This document shows, in pieces, positions 7,717 to 15,579 of a stretch of DNA of 32,771 bases. Below the pieces are notes generated by a model. That model made no database searches, was not told the DNA's origin, and saw nothing but the letters and a program-made list of their open reading frames with translations. Both the position numbers and the translations under genes were made by a program. The DNA comes from CAZPMO01 sp964587515 (GTDB lineage Bacteria; Pseudomonadota; Alphaproteobacteria; MPNO01). The first letter of the stretch is position 1; each line of letters begins with the position of its first letter. The DNA lies in the NCBI GenBank assembly GCA_964587515.1, contig CAZPMO010000034.1, positions 1-32,771 on the forward strand, read 5' to 3'.

Positions 7717-8496
7717 ATGGACCTCGGCATCTCCGGCGAAAACGCGCTTCTGATCGGCGGCACCCAGGGGCTCGCGCTGGCCTGCGCCTGGGCGCTGAGC
7801 GAGGCCGGCGTCCGACTTGTGATCAACGGCCGCGATGCGGAACGCGGCGAGGCCGCCGTCGCCGCGCTGGGCGGCGATGCGCGTTTCGTCGCGGGCGACA
7901 TATCGGACGCGGACGCGCGGCGGCGCATCGCCGACGAGGCGGCGGCGATCGGCGGCCCGTTTTCGATCCTGATCAACAATGCCGGCGGCCCGCCGCCCGG
8001 ACAGTTCGGCGAGCATGACCGGGAGACCTGGCTCGCCGCCCTGGAGACCAACATGCTGGCGGCCATCGACATGACCGAGCGCTGCCTGCCGGCGATGATC
8101 GAGCGCGGCTTCGGGCGCATTATCAACATCACCTCGTTCGCGGTGCGCGAGCCCTATCCGAACCTGGTGCTGGCCAACAGCGTGCGCGCCGGGCTGCACG
8201 GCGCCATGTCGACGCTGGCGCGCGAGGTCGCGGCCAAGGGCGTCACCGTCAACAACATCCTGCCGGGGCTGATGGACACCCCGGCGCTGCAACGGGTGTA
8301 CCGGGCGCAGGCGCTGCGCGAGAACATCAGCGAGGACGACGCGAAATCCCGCATGGCGGAGACCATCCCGGCGCGACGGCTCGGGACCGAGGACGATTTC
8401 GGACCGCTCTGCGCCTTCCTGTGCTCGCGCCACGCGGGCTATATCACCGCCCAGAACGTGACCGTCGACGGCGGTCTCGTGCGGGCGATCCTGTAA
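7717..8496 (+). CDS. Atypical short-chain dehydrogenase/reductase lacking the YxxxK pair
   Basis: A 259-residue Rossmann-fold protein. The nucleotide loop reads GGTQGLA (14-20) rather than TGxxxGxG, NNAGG is at 87-91, and Ser140 of the catalytic set is kept in ITSFAV. Counting from Ser140, the usual Tyr is Ala153 and the usual Lys is Arg157 (segment LVLANSVRAGL). The C-terminal ITAQNVTVDGG is standard for SDRs. A divergent SDR clade with an SNxxR-type segment is known from annotation and this protein seems to belong there. Its stop TAA shares a base with the ligase start (TAATG), so the two are translationally coupled. Whether it is a working oxidoreductase is unclear. Confidence 0.85.
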   Translation: MDLGISGENALLIGGTQGLALACAWALSEAGVRLVINGRDAERGEAAVAALGGDARFVAGDISDADARRRIADEAAAIGGPFSILINNAGGPPPGQFGEHDRETWLAALETNMLAAIDMTERCLPAMIERGFGRIINITSFAVREPYPNLVLANSVRAGLHGAMSTLAREVAAKGVTVNNILPGLMDTPALQRVYRAQALRENISEDDAKSRMAETIPARRLGTEDDFGPLCAFLCSRHAGYITAQNVTVDGGLVRAIL

Positions 8497-10031
8497 TGCT
8501 GACCGGCGACATGCTGAGACGGTCCAGGGAACGTTTCCCCGACAAGACCGCCATCATCTGGGGCGAGCGCCGCACCTCCTATCGCGCGCTCGACGCCGAC
8601 GCCAACCGTCTCGCCCACGCGCTGCTGGGACTCGGGCTCCATAAGGGCGCGAAAATCGCCATCGTGTCGCGCAACAGAACCGAATACGGCATCGTATTCT
8701 TCGGCGCGGCGAGGTCGGGTCTCGTCCTGGTCAACGTCTCGGTGCTCTATGCGCCCGACGAGCTCGCCTATGTGCTGGACAAGGCGGATGTGGAGGCGTT
8801 GATCGTCGAGGATATGTTCGCCGCCAAAATCGCCGGCATGCGCGACGATCTGCCGAAGATCCGCCATGTCATCGTGATCGGCGATGCCGGCGAAGAACGA
8901 TCGTTCGATGATTTCCTCGAAGGACGGCCGGAGACCGAACCGGAAATCGAAATCGACGAACAGGACCCGTTCTGCATGACCTATACGGGCGGCACGTCCG
9001 GCATGCCCAAGGGCGTGCTGGCCAGCCACCGCGCCCGCGCCGTGACCGCGCACACGGTCGCGCTCGAAGAGGCGCTCGACGAGCGCGACGTTGTCGGCAT
9101 CGTCACGCCGATGTTTCATATCGCGGCGTTGAACATCATGTTCCAGCCGGCGATCCTGGTCGGCGCGACCACGACCCTGTTGTCCAAGTGGGAGCCCGAC
9201 GATTTCGCGGCTCTGGTCCGGCGCGATTCCATAACCGCCAATTTCATGGTGCCGACCCAGGCCGCCATGGTGATGCAGGACGCGGATTTCGACGCCGCCC
9301 ACTTCGCCAGTTGGCGCAAGCTGAGCTTCGCCGGCGCGCCCATGCCCGATTGGGTGCAGCGCGCGTTCATGGAACGCCTGCCGGGAGTGCGCCTTACCCA
9401 GATCTACGGGCAGTCGGAGATGGGCGTGATCGCGGCGCTGCCATATTGGAGACTGGCGGAAAAGCTGGGCTCGGTCGGTCGCCAGGCCTTCAACGTCGAT
9501 ATCGCCTGCGTCGATCCCGAAGGCAACCCGGTGGCGCCCGGCGAGGTCGGCGAGATCGTTTCGCGCGGCGACAATGTCATGACCGAGTATTACGGCGAGC
9601 CGGAACAGACCGCGTCCTTCTTCAAGCTGGGCGACGGTTGGGGCTGGTCCGGCGACCTCGCGACGGTCGACGCGGACGGTTACTTCACCTTGGTCGACCG
9701 GTCCAAGGACATGATCATCTCGGGCGGCGAGAACGTCTACCCGATGGAGATCGAGAACGCGCTCTATACCCATGAAGCGGTGGCCGAATGCGCGGTGTTC
9801 GGCATCCCGGACGAGACGTTCGGCGAGGTCCCGGTCGCCTATGTCACCCTCAAACCCGGCGCCGTGGCGACGGACGAGGAGCTCATCGCCCATTGCGCCG
9901 GGCTGCTGGCGCGCTTCAAACGGCCGCGGCTGGTGAAATTCGTCGACGACTTCCCGAAGACGCCGATCGGCAAGATCCAGAAGACGATCCTGAAAGAACC
10001 CTATTGGGTCGGCCGCGAGAAGGCGATCTGA
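8496..10031 (+). CDS. AMP-forming acyl-CoA synthetase/ligase
   Basis: A 511-residue adenylate-forming enzyme that activates a carboxylic acid with ATP and CoA. The phosphate loop YTGGTSGMPKG is at about 163-173, the A4/A5 region reads QIYGQSEMG, the hinge is WSGDLATVDADGYFTLVDRSKD, IISGGENVYPMEIE follows, and the catalytic lysine is Lys493 in KTPIGKIQK. The start at 8496 overlaps the stop of the SDR by one base (TAATG); ATG at 8511 is an alternative five codons in. It closes the hydrolase-SDR-ligase operon and ends 13 bases from the convergent amidohydrolase gene. Sequence resembles broad-specificity (long-chain fatty acid/aryl) CoA ligases; the acid is unknown. Confidence 0.92.
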   Translation: MLTGDMLRRSRERFPDKTAIIWGERRTSYRALDADANRLAHALLGLGLHKGAKIAIVSRNRTEYGIVFFGAARSGLVLVNVSVLYAPDELAYVLDKADVEALIVEDMFAAKIAGMRDDLPKIRHVIVIGDAGEERSFDDFLEGRPETEPEIEIDEQDPFCMTYTGGTSGMPKGVLASHRARAVTAHTVALEEALDERDVVGIVTPMFHIAALNIMFQPAILVGATTTLLSKWEPDDFAALVRRDSITANFMVPTQAAMVMQDADFDAAHFASWRKLSFAGAPMPDWVQRAFMERLPGVRLTQIYGQSEMGVIAALPYWRLAEKLGSVGRQAFNVDIACVDPEGNPVAPGEVGEIVSRGDNVMTEYYGEPEQTASFFKLGDGWGWSGDLATVDADGYFTLVDRSKDMIISGGENVYPMEIENALYTHEAVAECAVFGIPDETFGEVPVAYVTLKPGAVATDEELIAHCAGLLARFKRPRLVKFVDDFPKTPIGKIQKTILKEPYWVGREKAI

Positions 10032-10044
10032 TCGGGATCACGCT

Positions 10045-11763
10045 CTAAGCGGCGCGGCCGCTCCTTAGTACCTTGCCGGGCATCTGGTCGGATCGCGTGA
10101 TCCGGTCGACCCCGTCGCGGCGCAGCAATTCGCCGTTGACGATCACCGCGTCGACGCCACGCGCCTGCGACACCAGCCGGTCGGCGCCGGCCGGGAAATC
10201 GTGGACGCGCTCCAGCGGCCCCGCGCCCACGGTGTCGGGATCGAACACCACCACATCGGCGGCAAGGCCCTCGACCAATCTACCGCGATCCGTAATACCG
10301 AAAATCTCGGCCGCGTTGCCGGTCAGGCGATGCACCGCGGCCTCCAGGCTGAGCGCGCCCTTGTCGCGCACCCAGTGGCCCAGCAGGTGGGTCGAAAAGC
10401 AGGCGTCGCAGAGCTGGCTGGCATGGGCGCCCGCGTCCGACAGCCCCAGCACCGTGTTGGGATCGGCCAGCAGATCGGCGATTTCGTCCTCCTCGGCATT
10501 GGCCAGCGGAATACGGAAACGCGCCTCGAGATCGGATTCGAGTGACAGATCGAGGGCGAGGTCTATCGGATCGACGCCCAAATCCGCCGCCGCCGCGCGC
10601 AGGTTCCGTCCTTCGAGCTCAGGATGGGACTCGCACCAGGCGATCTCGGCGTGGCGCCACGAGCCCCGCACCTGGAAGCCGGCGCGTTCGCGATCGGCGT
10701 CGGGATCGAGCTCGAATTTCATTTCCGCGCGGAAGCCGGGATCGGCGTAAATCCGTTTCTTGCCGTCGAAATCGGCGGCCCGTATGGCGTCGAAAGACGG
10801 GAGTCGCTCGATGGCGAAGGGCTGCGAAAACCGCATCTCCATGGTCAGCGGCCGGCACGACACCTGCGGATGGATGGCCAGACCGCGCGCGTGCTGCTCG
10901 GCGGTGCGCGCCAGATGACCTTCGATATATTGCCGTCCCTCGTCGCCGCGTGTCAGCAGCGCGGTCCAGGTGACGGGCCGCCCGGTGGCCTCGGCGATGG
11001 CCGAGAGCCTGTCGTGATCGGGATAGCGCCCGGTCGCGGTCTGGAAGATGCCCGCGCCGGCGTCGCGCATGGCGCCGGCGAAGCTCAGGGTTTCGTCGAA
11101 GGCGGCGAGCCGGCTCGGCACCGGCAGCCCGTCGAACCCGTGATGCAGGTCGGACGTGGAACTCGAAAACCCGATCGCGCCCGCCTCCAGCGCCTCGGCG
11201 AGGATGGCGCGCATGGCAGCGACCTCGTCGCCCGTGGCTTCACGTTCCACCGCGTCGCGCCCCATCACGTAGAGCCGGAGCGGCGTGTGACCGAGAAGCG
11301 CGGCGACATTTATCGAGACCCCGCGATTTTCGATGGCGGCGAGATATTCGGGGAACGTTTCGAACGGCCAGTCGCCCAGCCCGGCGGCGGGNNNNNNNNN
11401 NNNNNNNNNNTCCGCGCTCATGCCCTCGACGCGCTCCAGCGTGCGGATCATCAGGTCGCGATGGTCGGGCCGGGCCGGCGCGATGCCGAAGCCGCAATTG
11501 CCGAGCACGGCGGTCGTGACCCCGTGCCACGGCGAGACCGTCAGCATGGGATCCCACATCACCTGGGCGTCGTAATGGGTGTGCAGGTCGATGAAACCGG
11601 GCGCCACCACGCGCCCCGTCGCGTCGATGGTCTCGCGCGCGTCGCCCGGCGCGTTCCCCACCGCGACGATGCGCCCGTCATTGATGGCGACATCCCCCGG
11701 CCGCGCCGCCGCGCCGGTGCCGTCGATGATCGTCCCGCCGATGATCCTGATATCGTAATCCAT
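10045..11763 (-). CDS. N-acyl-D-amino-acid deacylase/D-aminoacylase-type amidohydrolase (contains an N run)
   Basis: An amidohydrolase of about 570 residues. N-terminal motifs: DYDIRIIGGTIIDGTG, then the metal site DLHTHYDAQ (His61, His63) and the D-aminoacylase cysteine ligand in GNCGFGIAP (Cys90). C-terminal VLGLSDAGAHASQLCD supplies the catalytic Asp, and GRLVEGLAADVVVFDPDTVG is the typical return to the small beta domain. The family deacylates N-acyl-D-amino acids or related amides in the cytosol; real substrates vary widely. The start at 11763 is where family homology begins; no strong ribosome-binding site is visible. Nineteen Ns (11392-11410) lie between RVEGMSA and PAAGLGDW and keep the frame; homologues suggest only about two or three residues are missing there. 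It converges on the acyl-CoA ligase. Confidence 0.86.
   Translation of the reverse strand: MDYDIRIIGGTIIDGTGAAARPGDVAINDGRIVAVGNAPGDARETIDATGRVVAPGFIDLHTHYDAQVMWDPMLTVSPWHGVTTAVLGNCGFGIAPARPDHRDLMIRTLERVEGMSAXXXXXXXPAAGLGDWPFETFPEYLAAIENRGVSINVAALLGHTPLRLYVMGRDAVEREATGDEVAAMRAILAEALEAGAIGFSSSTSDLHHGFDGLPVPSRLAAFDETLSFAGAMRDAGAGIFQTATGRYPDHDRLSAIAEATGRPVTWTALLTRGDEGRQYIEGHLARTAEQHARGLAIHPQVSCRPLTMEMRFSQPFAIERLPSFDAIRAADFDGKKRIYADPGFRAEMKFELDPDADRERAGFQVRGSWRHAEIAWCESHPELEGRNLRAAAADLGVDPIDLALDLSLESDLEARFRIPLANAEEDEIADLLADPNTVLGLSDAGAHASQLCDACFSTHLLGHWVRDKGALSLEAAVHRLTGNAAEIFGITDRGRLVEGLAADVVVFDPDTVGAGPLERVHDFPAGADRLVSQARGVDAVIVNGELLRRDGVDRITRSDQMPGKVLRSGRAA
11392..11410. other. Assembly gap (19 N) inside the amidohydrolase
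   Basis: The frame is preserved across the run. From the usual family spacing between the RVEDxxxE and AAGL segments, only about seven bases are expected, so 19 is probably a nominal length rather than a measured one. Confidence 0.7.
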
Positions 11764-11886
11764 GTCCGGATGCTGGCCGTTATCACCCTGCGACGTCAAG
11801 GGCGTTGCATTACGGGGCCGCTGTTCGCACACTCGGGAGACCATCAGGGATGGGGCGATAGCGTTTGATGTTAGAATGAGCCGACA

Positions 11887-11980
11887 TCCTTCGAGACGCG
11901 CCCTTCGGGCGCTCCTCAGGATGAGGAGATTTCTAGCTTTCCTCATCCTGAGGAGCGCCCGAAGGGCGCGTCTCGAAGGA
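11887..11980. repeat. Perfect 40-bp inverted repeat (dispersed palindromic element)
   Basis: The left arm 11887-11926 starts TCCTTCGAGACGCGCCCTTC and is perfectly complementary to 11941-11980 across a 14-base spacer. This sequence type, with CCTCATCCTGAGGAGCGCC, is a widespread intergenic palindrome in Rhizobiales and other Alphaproteobacteria (from memory). It lies between divergent genes (amidohydrolase, start 11763, and crotonase, start 12036). The rest of 11764-12035 shows no gene. Confidence 0.85.
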
Positions 11981-12035
11981 CTAGGAAAGTTTCCAACCGC
12001 CAATGCGCTGCCCCTGCCATCAGGGAGATGACCAA

Positions 12036-12845
12036 ATGACCGACCGTTACGCCGATTACGAACGGCTGAAGCTCGACTACCCGGCCCCGCGCGTTCTCCA
12101 GATCACGCTGGATACGCCGGGTAAGCTGAATGCCGCCGATTCAGTGATGCATGACGAGCTGGGCCGCATCTGGCGCGATATCGACGCCGACGAGGATATA
12201 TCGGTGGCGATGATCCGGGGCGCCGGCAAGGCGTTTTCGGCGGGCGGCGACCTCGACATGATCGACGGCATCATCGAGGATTTCGACATCCGCGCCCGCA
12301 CCTGGCGGGAAGCGCGCGACATCGTCTACAACATCATCAACTGCTCCAAGCCGATCGTCTCGGCGATCCACGGCCCGGCGGTCGGCGCGGGACTGGTGTG
12401 CGCGCTGCTGGCGGACATCTCGATCGCCGCGAAATCGGCCCGCATCATCGACGGTCACACCAGGCTCGGCGTCGCGGCCGGCGATCACGCCGCGATCATC
12501 TGGCCGCTGCTGTGCGGCATGGCCAAGGCCAAATATTATCTGATGCTGTGCGAGCCCATGTCCGGCGAGGAAGCCGAGCGCATCGGGCTGGTCTCGCTCT
12601 GCGTCGAAGACGACGAACTGTTCGACCGGGCGCTGGAGGTGGCCGAGAAACTCGCCGCGGGCGCGCCGCACGCGGTGCGCTGGACCAAATACGCGCTCAA
12701 CAACTGGCTGCGCGCCATGGGGCCCAGCTTCGACGCATCGCTGGCGCTGGAATTCCTGGGTTTCTCCGGCCCCGAACCCAAGGAAGGCCTCGCCTCCCTG
12801 CGCGAAAAACGCCCCCCGAACTTCGATCCCAAGGCGGGGGTGTGA
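12036..12845 (+). CDS. Enoyl-CoA hydratase/isomerase family protein (crotonase)
   Basis: A 269-residue crotonase-fold enzyme acting on a CoA thioester. The oxyanion-hole segments are FSAGGDLDMI (about 67-76) and GPAVGAGLVCALLADISIA (about 113-131). At the first catalytic-Glu position it has His141 (GHTRLGV) and at the second Asp150 (GDHAAI), so the classic hydratase glutamates are not both present; a sub-group with GDxxAxIWPLL is common in annotation. The start at 12036 has AGGGAG ten bases upstream. Its stop is directly adjacent to the stop of the convergent yajQ, with no spacer. Hydratase, isomerase or another crotonase reaction cannot be separated from sequence. Confidence 0.88.
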   Translation: MTDRYADYERLKLDYPAPRVLQITLDTPGKLNAADSVMHDELGRIWRDIDADEDISVAMIRGAGKAFSAGGDLDMIDGIIEDFDIRARTWREARDIVYNIINCSKPIVSAIHGPAVGAGLVCALLADISIAAKSARIIDGHTRLGVAAGDHAAIIWPLLCGMAKAKYYLMLCEPMSGEEAERIGLVSLCVEDDELFDRALEVAEKLAAGAPHAVRWTKYALNNWLRAMGPSFDASLALEFLGFSGPEPKEGLASLREKRPPNFDPKAGV

Positions 12846-13331
12846 TCAGTCCCGGAAGTTCAGATATTGCAGGGGCTGGTCGATCTTCATGCCCTTGACC
12901 AGATCGATCGCGGCCTGCAAATCGTCGCGCTTCTTGCCGGAAACGCGTAGTTCGTCGCCCTGAATGGCGACCTGAACCTTCATTTTCGCGTTCTTGATTT
13001 CCTTCACCACCTTCTGGGCAAGCTCGCGTTCGACGCCCTGCTTGATGACGACCTTCTGGCGCAGCGCGTTGCCGCTGGCCTGTTCGGGCTTCTGGAAATC
13101 AAACGCGCCGGGGTCGACCTTGCGGCGCGCCAGATAGCCGCGCAGCAGTTCCTGCACCTGTTTCAGCTTCATCTCGTCGTCGGCGTTGAGGGTCAGAGTC
13201 TCCTCGGCTCGATCGATCGAACATTTGCTGCCCTTGAAATCATAGCGCGTGCCGATTTCGCGCATCGCGCCCTGCACGGCGTTGTCGACTTCCGGAATCT
13301 CGGTGCGTGAGACGATATCGAATGAAGGCAT
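12846..13331 (-). CDS. yajQ: YajQ-family nucleotide-binding protein (UPF0234)
   Basis: A 161-residue protein, close to the usual 160-165 of the family. It begins MPSFDIVSRTEIPEVDNAV and has the hallmark RYDFKGSKCSID, RRKVDPGAFDFQKPE and KMKVQVAIQGDELRVSGKKRDDLQ segments of YajQ, which folds as two ferredoxin-like domains. Family members bind nucleotides, and some have been reported as c-di-GMP-responsive partners of transcription factors. The start at 13331 gives the exact family N-terminus. Housekeeping rather than part of the catabolic island; it faces the crotonase with zero spacing and stands alone. Confidence 0.95.
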   Translation of the reverse strand: MPSFDIVSRTEIPEVDNAVQGAMREIGTRYDFKGSKCSIDRAEETLTLNADDEMKLKQVQELLRGYLARRKVDPGAFDFQKPEQASGNALRQKVVIKQGVERELAQKVVKEIKNAKMKVQVAIQGDELRVSGKKRDDLQAAIDLVKGMKIDQPLQYLNFRD

Positions 13332-13402
13332 GGCATGGATTCTCGCTGTTGGGTGGGACGAGGCGTTTATAGACCCGCCCCGGACGTTTCGATAGCGCGA
13401 CG

Positions 13403-14266
13403 TCAGGAGGCCCTGGCCGGCGCGGTCTGGTCCGCGCGGATGATGTAATAGGTCGAACCGCAGATCACCGCCGCGCCGGCCCAGATCCAGATGTCCGGCA
13501 CCTCGTCGAAGGCGAAGAACCCGATCACGGCGGCGAACGGAAGCTGAAGATAATAGGCCGGCATGACGACCGCCGGCGGCGCGAGGACGAACGACCGGGT
13601 GAAGCTCTGCTGGGCCAGGAACGTGACCACGCCGAGCACGACGAGAACCGGCGCGTCCGCCCATTCCGGCGTCCGCCAATCGGCGAGAGCCGGCGGCAGC
13701 GCGAGCAGGCCCATCAAAAAATAGTTGTAGAATACGACCGCGTTGGCGTCCTCGGTGGTGGCCAGAAATCGGGTGAACACGTTGGATGCGGCGAACGTCG
13801 CCGCGCACAGCATCATGACCGCCAACCCCCATGATAATTCGGCGAAACCCGGCCGGGTTATGATCAGCGCGCCGAGGAATCCGACCCCGAGAGCGATCCA
13901 GCGCTTGACGCCGACCGGCTCGCGCAGCGCGATCGCGGCCAACAGCACCGTGAACAGCCCGACCGTGAACAGCAACGCCGTCGCGTCGGCCACCGGCAGT
14001 GTCTTGACCGCCTCGAACAGGCTCGCCATGGCGATCATCGCGAACACGGCGCGGAAACCGTAAGCCTTGTAGCGCCGCGTCCGGAGCTTGGCGTACCCGC
14101 CCCGCAACAGCCACGGCACCATCAGCAGGGTCGACAGCGCCGTCTGCAGGACGACGATTTCGAAGACGCCCAAACGACCACCCAGCGCACGGCCACAGAC
14201 ATTGATGCCGGCGAAGAACAGCGCCGCCGAGACCATCCACCAGACGCCGCGCACCGTTTTCGTCAT
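13403..14266 (-). CDS. EamA/DMT-superfamily inner-membrane transporter
   Basis: A 287-residue hydrophobic protein with about ten predicted helices in two repeated EamA halves; the typical LFFAGINVCGRALGG start of half one and the AATFAASNVFTRFLATTE start of half two are visible. Members export amino acids or other small metabolites. The start at 14266 (MTKTVRGVWWM) leads straight into helix 1; an upstream extension of 26 codons is not membrane-like. It is divergent from the flavin oxidoreductase at 14491, with 224 bases between them. In that gap I see a seven-base inverted repeat (14322-14343) but no convincing promoter. Substrate unknown. Confidence 0.9.
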   Translation of the reverse strand: MTKTVRGVWWMVSAALFFAGINVCGRALGGRLGVFEIVVLQTALSTLLMVPWLLRGGYAKLRTRRYKAYGFRAVFAMIAMASLFEAVKTLPVADATALLFTVGLFTVLLAAIALREPVGVKRWIALGVGFLGALIITRPGFAELSWGLAVMMLCAATFAASNVFTRFLATTEDANAVVFYNYFLMGLLALPPALADWRTPEWADAPVLVVLGVVTFLAQQSFTRSFVLAPPAVVMPAYYLQLPFAAVIGFFAFDEVPDIWIWAGAAVICGSTYYIIRADQTAPARAS

Positions 14267-14490
14267 TACTCTCAGTTCCCTCCCTGTCGCACGCGCCGGG
14301 CGAAACTTTATGGTGTGCCGGTGGGCGTGTCCATCGACGCCCATTGACCGTTCGGGAGCAATCGGGACGCGAGGGAAAACCGGGATAATATCGGCGGGCG
14401 CGTGACGGGGCGGGCGCGGTGTGATTAATTGATTTCAGTTCAAAATCATAAGCCCGGCGGGCGGTGAAAATAAAAGGGGGATTCGTTCGC

Positions 14491-15546
14491 ATGAAGTTCG
14501 GCATTCTGTTCACATCGCATCCCGATATCGAAAACGAGCCTTATCCCCATCGCGCCGTGCACGCCCGGGTTACCGCGCAGATCCTCGAGGCCGACCGGCT
14601 GGGCTACGACACCGCCTGGCTCGCGGAACATCATTATTCCAACAAGTACGGCATCATGCCGGACCCGTTCGCCTATATCGGCTATCTCGCGGCGCAGACC
14701 GAGCGTATCGGGCTGGGCACGGCGGTGATGACTCTGCCGGTCTATAATCCGCTGCGGGTGGTCGAAAATTCCGCGTTCGTCGATATCCTCTCGAACGGGC
14801 GGTTTACGCTCGGCATCGGCTCGGGCTACCGGCCCTATGAATTCGAAGGGCTGGGCATTCCGTTCGACGAGCGCCACGACATCCAGGAAGAAGCCATCCC
14901 GCTGCTGCTGGAAGGCTTCCACAAGCGCCGCCTCAGCCATGCCGGAAAATATTTCCAGGCCGAGATTACCGAGGATTATGAAATCTTCCCGGTCAGCATC
15001 CAGGAGCCACATCCGCCGCTGTTCATGGCGGCGGGATCGGAGCGCTCGATCGGGGTAGCGGGACGGCATGGATTCGGGCTGATGCTATCGACGCTTCCCG
15101 GCTTCGAGACGCTGGCCGAGCAATGCGATCTTTATCGCAACGAGCTCACGAAGGCGCCGGCGCCGTTCGACGGCAACCCGGCCGCCGGCGAAACCGATAT
15201 CGCGCGCTGGGTCTATGTGGCCAACAGCGACGCCCAGGCCAAGGCCGACAGCGAAAAAGGCCTGCTGCATCATCTGAAGAATTTCATGTCGAAGGGCACG
15301 GCGGGCTATCTCGGCCGGGTTTCTGAGAAAGATATGGCGGTCGAGCTCGATTACGACCAGCTCGCAGAGACCACCATCATGCACGGCTCGCCGGATACGG
15401 TGATCCGCCGCCTGAAGGAGCTGCGCGCGGCGACCGGCGCGACCTCGCTGCTGCTGCACTACCCGCCTTATTACGGCAACGAGAAGGCGCTCGCGAGCAT
15501 CCGTTTGTTCGCCGAGGAAGTGATCCCGGCGCTGCGCGACGGGTAA
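14491..15546 (+). CDS. Luciferase-like (LLM) flavin-dependent oxidoreductase
   Basis: A 351-residue luciferase-fold monooxygenase. It begins MKFGILFTSHPD with AGGGGGA ten bases upstream and shows DTAWLAEHHYSN (the AEHH typical of luciferase alpha-like enzymes), MTLPVYNPLRVVENSAFVD and SNGRFTLGIGSGYRPYEF, then HGSPDTVIRRLKELRAATGA near the C-terminus. It is followed after 33 bases by a 3-hydroxyisobutyrate-dehydrogenase-like gene on the same strand, so these two probably form an operon. It should oxidise a small substrate with reduced flavin and O2, but its substrate is not evident. Confidence 0.9.
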   Translation: MKFGILFTSHPDIENEPYPHRAVHARVTAQILEADRLGYDTAWLAEHHYSNKYGIMPDPFAYIGYLAAQTERIGLGTAVMTLPVYNPLRVVENSAFVDILSNGRFTLGIGSGYRPYEFEGLGIPFDERHDIQEEAIPLLLEGFHKRRLSHAGKYFQAEITEDYEIFPVSIQEPHPPLFMAAGSERSIGVAGRHGFGLMLSTLPGFETLAEQCDLYRNELTKAPAPFDGNPAAGETDIARWVYVANSDAQAKADSEKGLLHHLKNFMSKGTAGYLGRVSEKDMAVELDYDQLAETTIMHGSPDTVIRRLKELRAATGATSLLLHYPPYYGNEKALASIRLFAEEVIPALRDG

Positions 15547-15579
15547 GAACATTCGGACAGAACGCTAGGGAGACAATCC

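Noticed and set aside
14322..14343. Seven-base inverted repeat (TGGGCGT / ACGCCCA) in the divergent EamA/LLM gap.
   Set aside because: In high-GC DNA such a symmetry is expected by chance, and no promoter boxes flank it.
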